DNA of 10,845 nt from an uncultured Lachnospiraceae bacterium (GTDB lineage Bacteria; Bacillota; Clostridia; Lachnospirales; Lachnospiraceae). Location of the stretch: positions 1 to 10,845 of the forward strand of contig CAJTRU010000096.1 in NCBI GenBank assembly GCA_910579085.1, written 5' to 3'. Made by a program: the position numbers and the translations under genes. The stretch's first letter is position 1, and the number at the start of each line of letters is the position of its first letter. The notes under the pieces were generated by a model. The model was not told the origin of the DNA and did no database searches. It saw nothing but the letters and a program-made list of their open reading frames with translations. Below, one piece after another: positions 5,735 through 10,845 of the stretch.

Positions 5735-6499
5735 TTATCTCATTTCTTTTTTTCCAAAACGTTTCAAAGCTATTGTAAGTGATAAAATAAAAACCAGAAT
5801 TGCACATGGTAAAAACGGGAACAGGTTAAAGCCAGTGCTAACGTCCTTTGACGTAAAATCATGTAAGGAACAGGAAACCAAGTAACCACTATAACAATAA
5901 GGATAAACAATCCAAAGCGGTGTATTTGCTACTAATACACTGGGGATAACAAGAAGCAGGTTTAAGCCGGCGGATAGTAATGGTTTTTCAAATAGTACCG
6001 TAACTGCCCACATTGTTGCCACACTGGGGAGCATAGTAAAAAATAACCCGGCACACCACTTTAATAAATACATGGCTGGTAATGCTTCTGTAATTCCTGT
6101 ATTGCCCGTTGCAACCAACCCTGTTATCACAAAAACAATAAGAAAAACGGCCATTTCCATAAATAAATAAAAGAGAAGTACGCAAAATTTTGTGGCTGAC
6201 AGGGCATACCGGCTGACAGGTAAGGCTAACATTTTCAAAATTCCGTTGTTCCCTGTTTCGCGTCCCACAATCATCACACATACAACTATCATGCTGAACG
6301 GAAGCAGATAATAGGCATAAACTAATGCGCTCTGAATGAACATAGCTGCCCATGCGTTTGTATATTCTGGCGAAAAATAATTTTGCAAGTTTGCCACGCC
6401 AGAAGCCACAACCAGCAGTGGAGCTATAAAAAGTAAAGGTATCATTTTACTTCGTTTTACTTTTATAAACTCAGTTTTAAGCAGTTCTAAAAAACTCAT
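5735..6499 (-). CDS. ABC transporter permease, lantibiotic-immunity (LanG/CprC-like) type
   Basis: A 254-residue integral membrane protein with about six hydrophobic segments (roughly 20-37, 60-80, 103-130, 146-166, 170-196, 225-246). It begins with the cytoplasmic motif FLELLKTEFIKVKRSKM, and the loop GRETGNNGILKMLALPVSRY (79-98) is the coupling region typical of ABC-2 permeases of the LanE/LanG and BcrB-like group. It forms the membrane part of an exporter with the permease and ATPase encoded upstream. Such complexes expel lantibiotics and other cationic peptides from the membrane. It starts 13 bases after the upstream permease; GGAGG overlaps that gene's stop. It is the second permease and the last large gene of the operon, followed by a 35-residue peptide frame. 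Substrate is inferred from family and context only. Confidence 0.85.
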   Translation of the reverse strand: MSFLELLKTEFIKVKRSKMIPLLFIAPLLVVASGVANLQNYFSPEYTNAWAAMFIQSALVYAYYLLPFSMIVVCVMIVGRETGNNGILKMLALPVSRYALSATKFCVLLFYLFMEMAVFLIVFVITGLVATGNTGITEALPAMYLLKWCAGLFFTMLPSVATMWAVTVLFEKPLLSAGLNLLLVIPSVLVANTPLWIVYPYCYSGYLVSCSLHDFTSKDVSTGFNLFPFLPCAILVFILSLTIALKRFGKKEMR

Positions 6500-6512
6500 A
6501 TACTACACCTCC

Positions 6513-7238
6513 CTATTCGTAGCGCAGGTATTTAGCAGCCCATAATCCAGAAAAAAGGAAAATAGCTGTTTCAGCCAGCGAAAAAAACACAACTATAATA
6601 TCTGGCTGTGCACTCATTGCAACAGCGGGTTTTAGCATAATCACAAATGGGTGTATGCAGAACAAAACCTTATCCGGCGCAGCCAATGCCATACCACTTA
6701 AAAATCCGGCAACACCAATACCAAGAGGCACCCACATATTTTCAAAGCGGGAAGATATGAAAACCATAAAAGATAATACAGGCATTGACGTTATAAATGA
6801 ATATCCGGCAAAAGATAGCATAGTCCCAAATTCAAATGTGCCCTGTGGTAAATCCGCCAGACCTATTTTTGTAAGCGCCAAATTCTGGAAAACTATTACA
6901 ATAAAGAACATAATAGTTAATACCAGAAATTTGCAAAAATACATAGCTGGAACACTCATAGGGAGCATATACATTTTTTTAACAGCACTCCCTTTAAATT
7001 CCATATTGTAAATAATACAAGCGGCGGTTATGATAGCAAACATATCCAGAACCATAATCATGCCATATAACTGCGTAAGCAGCACATCCATAGGAGCTAA
7101 TGGCAGATTTAAAAGAGTGTCTTTCCGCACAATGAAATTGGCAAAAGCGTATGCTGCCCCCAAAATGCCGGTTGCAAGCATTAACGGAATAACGCCTGTG
7201 CGCTTTTCTTTTCTAAGTTCAATTATAAATGTCCTCAT
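6513..7238 (-). CDS. ABC transporter permease, lantibiotic-immunity (LanE/CprB-like) type
   Basis: A 241-residue membrane protein with about six hydrophobic segments (roughly 16-36, 50-76, 102-124, 140-162, 170-190, 214-236). The N-terminal MRTFIIELRKEKRTGVIPL and the loop NMEFKGSAVKKMYMLPMSVPAMYF (77-100) are the cytoplasmic coupling elements of ABC-2 exporters. The "EFKGxxxKKxxxLPxS" pattern parallels the matching loop of its partner permease, suggesting the two arose by duplication. The start codon overlaps the ATPase stop by ATGA, so the subunits are translationally coupled. It probably works as a heterodimer with the downstream permease to remove antimicrobial peptides from the membrane. 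Confidence 0.85.
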   Translation of the reverse strand: MRTFIIELRKEKRTGVIPLMLATGILGAAYAFANFIVRKDTLLNLPLAPMDVLLTQLYGMIMVLDMFAIITAACIIYNMEFKGSAVKKMYMLPMSVPAMYFCKFLVLTIMFFIVIVFQNLALTKIGLADLPQGTFEFGTMLSFAGYSFITSMPVLSFMVFISSRFENMWVPLGIGVAGFLSGMALAAPDKVLFCIHPFVIMLKPAVAMSAQPDIIVVFFSLAETAIFLFSGLWAAKYLRYE

Positions 7239-7999
7239 AGAACCGCCCTCTGCTTTCTGCTTGCATTGTCTTTATCAACCATAGACAGGAACATATCTTC
7301 CAAATTGTCCGCAGCAAATCCCGATTTCAATGCATTCTGCCTTAATTCGTCCAAGCTGCCCTCAAAAAGCAAATAACCATGGTTAAGTATTCCTATATCA
7401 TCTGCCATTAACTCGATTTCAGACAGCATATGTGAAGAAATAAGGACTGTGCAATCGTAAAGACTGGGTAACGATTTAATCAAATTCCGGATTTCATGTA
7501 TACCAGCTGGGTCAAGTCCATTTGTAGGTTCATCCAAAACCAAAATAGGCGGCCTGCCCAGCAAAGCCCCAGCAAGTCCCAGCCGTTGCTTCATACCTAA
7601 TGAGTATTTTTTTGCAAGCCGCCCGCCAAATCCAGAAAGTCCAACAAGTTCCAATGCATCTGTAACGGAACTTTCGGAAAGTCCCAAAATGCGGCGGATA
7701 ATATCAAGGTTTTCTTTGCCTGTCAGATTTGCATAAAAAGAAGGCGATTCAATAAAAGAACCCACTTCTTTCAAAATGGAAAGCCGGTCATCCGGAAATT
7801 GCTTTCCATCAATTGTAAAACTGCCTTTTGTAGGTGCAGTTAATCCTAAGAGCATTTTCATAGTAGTAGATTTTCCTGAACCATTTGGGCCAAGAAAGCC
7901 GTAAATGCTGCCTTTCCGGATGTTCAGTGAAACGTTATTAACAGCAACAAAAGATTTGTATTTTTTTGTCAACTGTTTTGTTGTGATAATGTAATCCAT
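7235..7999 (-). CDS. ABC transporter ATPase, lantibiotic-immunity (LanF/CprA/BcrA-like) type
   Basis: A 254-residue ATP-binding subunit with all nucleotide-binding motifs. Walker A is GPNGSGKST (37-45), the signature is YSLGMKQRL (132-140), Walker B is ILVLDEP (152-158, catalytic E157), the D-loop is NGLDP and the switch histidine is H190 in SSHML. The Q-loop position reads SFIESPSFY with glutamate (E84) in place of glutamine. This "E-loop" is described as characteristic of LanF immunity ATPases, which strongly supports the peptide-resistance assignment. The start is ATG 7999 with GGAG (8011-8008) eight bases upstream. An in-frame ATG at 8017 overlaps that Shine-Dalgarno and is rejected. It heads the exporter operon and diverges from a two-component system, the arrangement of peptide-inducible resistance loci such as C. 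difficile cprABC-cprK. Confidence 0.92.
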   Translation of the reverse strand: MDYIITTKQLTKKYKSFVAVNNVSLNIRKGSIYGFLGPNGSGKSTTMKMLLGLTAPTKGSFTIDGKQFPDDRLSILKEVGSFIESPSFYANLTGKENLDIIRRILGLSESSVTDALELVGLSGFGGRLAKKYSLGMKQRLGLAGALLGRPPILVLDEPTNGLDPAGIHEIRNLIKSLPSLYDCTVLISSHMLSEIELMADDIGILNHGYLLFEGSLDELRQNALKSGFAADNLEDMFLSMVDKDNASRKQRAVL

Positions 8000-8024
8000 A
8001 TAAACATCTCCTTTCATTGTTTAC

Positions 8025-8053
8025 ATTATACCTGCGCAACCTTGTGGCAACAT
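8025..8053 (-). promoter_or_regulatory. Promoter of the ABC exporter operon, probably activator-dependent
   Basis: On the minus strand a perfect TATAAT lies at 8030-8025, about 25 bases before the ATPase start. No -35 hexamer is recognisable at 16-18 bases; the best, TTGCCA, is only 14 bases away. A strong -10 with a missing -35, next to an OmpR-type direct repeat, is the usual look of a promoter needing a response regulator. GCAAC also repeats at 8036 and 8047, with an 11-bp period. Confidence 0.6.
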
Positions 8054-8061
8054 TCTCTTTA

Positions 8062-8080
8062 CCTTACATCTGCCTTACAT
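8062..8080. promoter_or_regulatory. Direct repeat CCTTACAT x2, likely response-regulator site
   Basis: CCTTACAT at 8062-8069 recurs exactly at 8073-8080, an 11-bp period and thus the same DNA face. OmpR-family regulators bind head-to-tail repeats of this spacing. The site lies about 44-62 bases upstream of the expected start of the ABC transcript, just beyond its empty -35 region, and also upstream of the regulator's own gene. A further TTACAT is at 8021-8026 next to the -10. Confidence 0.65.
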
Positions 8081-8099
8081 TTTCAGAAATCCCAAAAAA

Positions 8100-8126
8100 T
8101 TTCACAAATATATGGTATGATATAGT
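8100..8126 (+). promoter_or_regulatory. Tentative promoter of the two-component genes
   Basis: TATGAT (8116-8121) or TATAGT (8121-8126) could be the -10. TTTCAC (8100-8105) is a weak -35, 15 bases from the latter. The match is poor, consistent with weak or regulated expression. Confidence 0.35.
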
Positions 8127-8145
8127 AGTGGAAGGAGATTGTACT

Positions 8146-8850
8146 ATGAATGAAGATTATCTGCTGAATAAACGTATACTGCTCGTTGATGATGAACAAG
8201 AGCTTTTAGATATGGTTTTATCTATTTTAACTGAATACGGATTTCAAAATGTCAAAGCTGCAAAAAATGTAAAGGAAGCTATAGAACAGGCTGGAAAATC
8301 CCGCCCGGAATTAGCAATACTTGATGTAATGCTTCCAGACGGAAACGGGTTTGAGTTAATGGAACAGCTAAAGAAAGGCGGCAGTTACCCCATTCTTTTT
8401 CTTACTGCATGTGGCGAAGATAATGATAAATTCAAAGGCTTTGGCTTAGGGGCTGATGACTATATTGTAAAACCCTTTTTGCCAAAAGAGCTTTTGTTCC
8501 GTGTCATGGCAATTTTGCGCAGAAGCTACAAAGAGGAAAATCCTCTTGTATGTTTACATGATAGCCAAATTGACTTTTCGCGTGCTGAAATCATAAAAAA
8601 TGATGAACACATCCCATTGACAGCAAAAGAACATAATTTGTTGTCTGCCTTATACCGCAATGCTGGGCGTATTGTGACGATTGACGCATTGTGCGAAGCA
8701 GTATGGGGCAGCAACCCCTTTGGATATGAAAATTCTTTAATGGCACATATACGCCGTATCAGGGAAAAAATAGAACAAAATCCCTCACATCCTGTTTCAT
8801 TGGTTACAGTCAAGGGATTAGGTTATAAGTTAATTGTAGAGGGGAAATAG
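8146..8850 (+). CDS. OmpR/PhoB-family response regulator
   Basis: A 234-residue two-domain regulator. The receiver domain (about 9-125) has the acidic pair D15-D16 (LLVDDE), phosphoacceptor D60 (LAILDVMLPDGNG), T87 (LFLTA) and K109 (YIVKPF). The C-terminal winged helix (about 135-230) shows LTAKEHNLLSALYRNAGRIV and the end motif VTVKGLGYKL typical of OmpR/PhoB DNA-binding domains. The start is ATG 8146, with AAGGAG (8132-8137) eight bases upstream. It is divergent from the ABC exporter operon and separated by one base from the kinase gene that follows. It probably binds the CCTTACAT repeats at 8062-8080 and activates exporter transcription on phosphorylation (inference from position and family). 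Confidence 0.93.
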   Translation: MNEDYLLNKRILLVDDEQELLDMVLSILTEYGFQNVKAAKNVKEAIEQAGKSRPELAILDVMLPDGNGFELMEQLKKGGSYPILFLTACGEDNDKFKGFGLGADDYIVKPFLPKELLFRVMAILRRSYKEENPLVCLHDSQIDFSRAEIIKNDEHIPLTAKEHNLLSALYRNAGRIVTIDALCEAVWGSNPFGYENSLMAHIRRIREKIEQNPSHPVSLVTVKGLGYKLIVEGK

Positions 8851-8851
8851 A

Positions 8852-10237
8852 ATGAAAAGTATTCCAAAACTAATACGCCGCTTTGTGGGAATAATGATGT
8901 TAAGCACAATACTTCTTATTATTTTGAATATTACTTTTTTTGCTATAGTCTTTGTAAGAAATGCGTCAACATTGTCTCCGTGGGATATGGCAGATAATGC
9001 CGCCGCAGCACTGCAATTAAAAGATGGCGGCTATTCCATATCAGATGATTTAATGACTAAACTAAAAGAAGAAAATACCTGGGCTTTCCTTATTGACAAT
9101 GATACACGGCAAGTTGTATGGCGGACAGATAATCTGCCCAGCAATATCCCTATGCAATATACACTATCAGATATAGCAAAGCTAACACGCGGCTATATAG
9201 ATGGATATCCTGCTTTTACGGGAGAAGCCAAAAATGGATTATTGGTATTAGGCTTTCCAAAAGATAGATTTTGGAAGCATACAAGGGCAAGCTGGGACTA
9301 TAACTTTATTGCAAATTTACCCAAGAACACAATTATTATTTTGGCTATCAATATTGTCTTAATTTTCCTTATATATGTTGCTGTTAATTCAAAGCTGTTA
9401 CGTTCCATAAGGCCAATAATTAATGGAATACAGAATTTATCAGACGGCAGTCCTGTCTGTATTAAAGAAAAAGGTGTGTTTTCTGAATTAGCTGAAAAAA
9501 TCAATAAAACATCTGGAATATTACAAATGCAGGCTGGACAGTTACGAAAAAAAGAAACTGCAAGGGCAAACTGGATTGCGGGTGTTTCCCATGATATCAG
9601 AACGCCGCTGTCAATGATTATGGGTTATGCCGGGCAGTTGGAAGATTCAAAAAATCTGTCAGAAATTGAACGTAAAAAAGCCGCTGTCATTGTAAAGCAA
9701 AGCAGCCGGATGAAAGACTTAATTAACGGCCTTAATCTCGCTACCAAACTTGAATATAATATGCAGCCGCTAAAAGTGAAACAGGAAAATGCGATATCTA
9801 TTACCAGGCAGGTTATTGTGGATTTTATGAACACGAATATTGATGATAAATTCCTGATTGAATGGAAAACCGCTGATGCCCTGTCTGCCTGTTACATTAA
9901 CGCTGATAAGGATTTACTGAAACGTGCAATATCAAACCTTATCCAGAATAGCATAAACCACAATGAAAACGGATGTGTGATTTATGTGTCCGTTGATGAT
10001 TGTAACAACACTTGTAAGATTTGCATTGAAGATAATGGTATAGGAGCTTCAGACAAACAGATTGACATACTAAACAATACACCACATTATCTGATTTGTG
10101 ATACAAGTACTACTGAACAGCGGCATGGCTTGGGATTGCTTATTGTGAAACAGATTATAAAAGGACATAATGGAGAAATTTTAATAGGCCATAGCGAATA
10201 TGGTGGATTCAAAACCGTACTAATCATACCAAAATAA
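8852..10237 (+). CDS. Membrane sensor histidine kinase
   Basis: A 461-residue kinase partnered with the response regulator just upstream (one-base gap; GAGGGG seven bases before the ATG). Order: transmembrane helix 1 (about 11-36), an extracytoplasmic sensor of about 120 residues (37-157), transmembrane helix 2 (about 158-178), a HAMP-like linker (about 179-232), then HisKA with GVSHDIRTPLSMI (phosphorylated H247). The ATPase domain carries an N-box NLIQNSINHN (362-371), a G1 box DNGIG (394-398) and a G2 box HGLGLLIVKQI (425-435). All catalytic motifs are intact. The sizeable outer domain separates it from short intramembrane-sensing BceS-type kinases and resembles CprK or other kinases serving LanFEG-type exporters. 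The likely signal is an antimicrobial peptide or envelope damage (inference). Confidence 0.92.
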   Translation: MKSIPKLIRRFVGIMMLSTILLIILNITFFAIVFVRNASTLSPWDMADNAAAALQLKDGGYSISDDLMTKLKEENTWAFLIDNDTRQVVWRTDNLPSNIPMQYTLSDIAKLTRGYIDGYPAFTGEAKNGLLVLGFPKDRFWKHTRASWDYNFIANLPKNTIIILAINIVLIFLIYVAVNSKLLRSIRPIINGIQNLSDGSPVCIKEKGVFSELAEKINKTSGILQMQAGQLRKKETARANWIAGVSHDIRTPLSMIMGYAGQLEDSKNLSEIERKKAAVIVKQSSRMKDLINGLNLATKLEYNMQPLKVKQENAISITRQVIVDFMNTNIDDKFLIEWKTADALSACYINADKDLLKRAISNLIQNSINHNENGCVIYVSVDDCNNTCKICIEDNGIGASDKQIDILNNTPHYLICDTSTTEQRHGLGLLIVKQIIKGHNGEILIGHSEYGGFKTVLIIPK

Positions 10238-10238
10238 A

Positions 10239-10268
10239 TTTACCTTGATTAACTTGAATTAACCTGAA
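10239..10268. repeat. Three tandem 10-bp repeats after the kinase gene
   Basis: TTTACCTTGA, TTAACTTGAA and TTAACCTGAA follow each other without gaps just after the kinase stop codon. Each is one helical turn long. This could be a regulator site or simply degenerate sequence. The 319 bases between the kinase and the next gene hold no convincing frame, only these repeats and the terminator at 10354-10392. A clear terminator for the kinase transcript on the plus strand was not found. Confidence 0.4.
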
Positions 10269-10353
10269 AAAGCGGGGAAATCTGCCAGCTTTACAGTGGA
10301 AACCAATTTTCTTTTTGCCATGCAACCAGAACGGCAAGACGCATAAGAACCCC

Positions 10354-10392
10354 AAAAGGCGGTACAGCCCTCATCCCCTGGGCTATACCGCC
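10354..10392 (-). terminator. Strong rho-independent terminator for the minus-strand TPR gene
   Basis: On the minus strand GGCGGTATAGCCC (10392-10380), a 9-base loop and GGGCTGTACCGCC (10370-10358) form a fully paired 13-bp stem with one G-U pair, followed by TTTT (10357-10354). Read on the plus strand the same position becomes a C-A mismatch and no T-tract follows, so direction is minus. It lies about 165 bases past the stop of the TPR gene. Confidence 0.75.
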
Positions 10393-10556
10393 TAATCTGA
10401 AACCACTTCCCTCTAACCATAAACATTTAATTTACTGGTCTTTTCCACCCAAAGTTTTCACCATTGGGAATATCAAAGAGGATAAAGGGTTATTCCATAC
10501 CATGCAAGCAAAATCCGTAGTAACTTTGTAGTATACCAGTTATTTAGGGTTCTCTT

Positions 10557-10845
10557 CTAAAATATATCAAGATTGTGTGATAAGTTTTCGATTGCTTCTT
10601 TTTCTTCAAGCCATTGTTTGAAACCACCTTCTGGACTCAACTTAAAATATGCCATTTCCGTATTGTTATAAAAAATTTTTGTATTTGGATGGTTCACTCC
10701 AAATTTAGATACAAAAACTTTGTATGCTTTATAATAATAAATTAACGATATCTTGTACTCTCCTTTGTTATAATATAGACTTGCAAGATTATTATAACTG
10801 ACCGCTGTTTCTGGATGTTCCTCACCTAGTACCTTCTCTTTTATC
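10557..10845 (-). CDS. Tetratricopeptide-repeat protein, C-terminal fragment (runs off right edge)
   Basis: The last 95 codons of a larger gene are present, in frame from 10844 to a TAG at 10557-10559. The segment starting KVLGEEHPETAVSYNNLA and continuing LYYNKGEYKISLIYYYKAYK is a textbook kinesin-light-chain/TPR_12 repeat (about 42 residues). It leads into a half repeat ending in FGVNHPNTK and a charged tail with QWLEEKEAIENLSHNLDIF. In bacteria such repeats form protein-binding superhelices, often at the C-terminus of multidomain proteins with an N-terminal enzymatic, NTPase or toll/interleukin-like domain. The N-terminal part that would define the job is outside the window. It is convergent with the kinase gene. 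Confidence 0.8.
   Translation of the reverse strand, partial: IKEKVLGEEHPETAVSYNNLASLYYNKGEYKISLIYYYKAYKVFVSKFGVNHPNTKIFYNNTEMAYFKLSPEGGFKQWLEEKEAIENLSHNLDIF

Noticed and set aside
5583..5885. Plus-strand open frame beginning in the TetR promoter palindrome
   Set aside because: It runs antisense through the small peptide and permease genes and has no ribosome binding site.
6655..7284. Plus-strand frames opposite the permease and ATPase genes
   Set aside because: They are shadows of coding sequence with intact family motifs on the minus strand.
8000..8017. ATG at 8017 as the start of the ABC ATPase
   Set aside because: It overlaps the Shine-Dalgarno GGAG used by the ATG at 7999, and the family's N-terminus begins around the latter.
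8017..8145. Extension of the response regulator upstream to 8017
   Set aside because: It would run through the exporter promoter, the direct repeats and the regulator's own promoter and ribosome binding site. The receiver domain starts normally from ATG 8146.
10254..10290. Weak hairpin AAAGC/GCTTT after the kinase gene as its terminator
   Set aside because: The stem is short with a mismatch, and the T-tract follows on the minus strand only, so it does not serve the plus-strand kinase transcript.
1..10845. CRISPR array, tRNA/rRNA, insertion sequence or integrase
   Set aside because: No regularly spaced repeats, cloverleaf, transposase or terminal inverted repeat pair was seen anywhere in the window.

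Overview
This is a low-G+C, AT-rich stretch of Firmicutes chromosome. Strong AGGAGG-type ribosome binding sites, sigma-A-like promoters with 17-bp spacers, and two TetR regulators support this. A lantibiotic-immunity-type ABC transporter paired with a two-component system points most plausibly to an anaerobic gut clostridium (Lachnospiraceae/Clostridia). That placement is an inference from style and gene content, not from a marker gene. The region reads as accessory: regulators, detoxification and peptide-resistance functions, and orphan enzymes, with no core housekeeping gene.

Layout, left to right. (1) 218-478 (+): a small two-helix membrane protein ending in a zinc ribbon. (2) 519-2280 (-): a tight three-gene operon read right to left. 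It encodes a TetR/WHG-type repressor, a four-cysteine flavodoxin-fold protein and a second flavodoxin-like reductase, each joined to the next by an ATGA overlap. Its promoter (TTTACA-17-TATAAT) sits inside two similar 21-bp palindromes, a clear autoregulatory operator pair. (3) 2511-3563 (-): an orphan protein, probably of alpha/alpha-toroid (terpene-cyclase-like) fold, with its own promoter and terminator. It is preceded by a GC-richer stretch of about 200 bp that is not convincingly coding and looks like a structured RNA, with a faint resemblance to a cobalamin riboswitch. (4) 3874-4905 (-): a serine beta-lactamase-like hydrolase, then 4987-5556 (-) a TetR regulator with a promoter and a 14-bp palindrome. 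(5) 5624-7999 (-): a LanFEG/CprABC-like ABC exporter (ATPase plus two permeases), followed by an unannotated 35-residue membrane peptide. (6) 8146-10237 (+): a divergent OmpR-type response regulator and sensor kinase. The gap between the ABC and regulator genes carries an 11-bp-period direct repeat, the natural binding site for such a regulator. (7) 10557-10845 (-): the C-terminal end of a tetratricopeptide-repeat protein that runs off the window, with a strong terminator downstream.

How they work together (inference). The kinase probably senses an antimicrobial peptide or membrane stress. The regulator then binds the direct repeats and activates the divergent ABC exporter, which expels the peptide from the membrane. 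No lantibiotic precursor or modification genes are seen, so this looks like stand-alone resistance rather than producer self-immunity. The flavoprotein operon looks like a TetR-controlled response to a small redox-active or aromatic compound. Several genes have misleading upstream in-frame start codons that overlap promoters or Shine-Dalgarno sequences; the starts given here are corrected for this.
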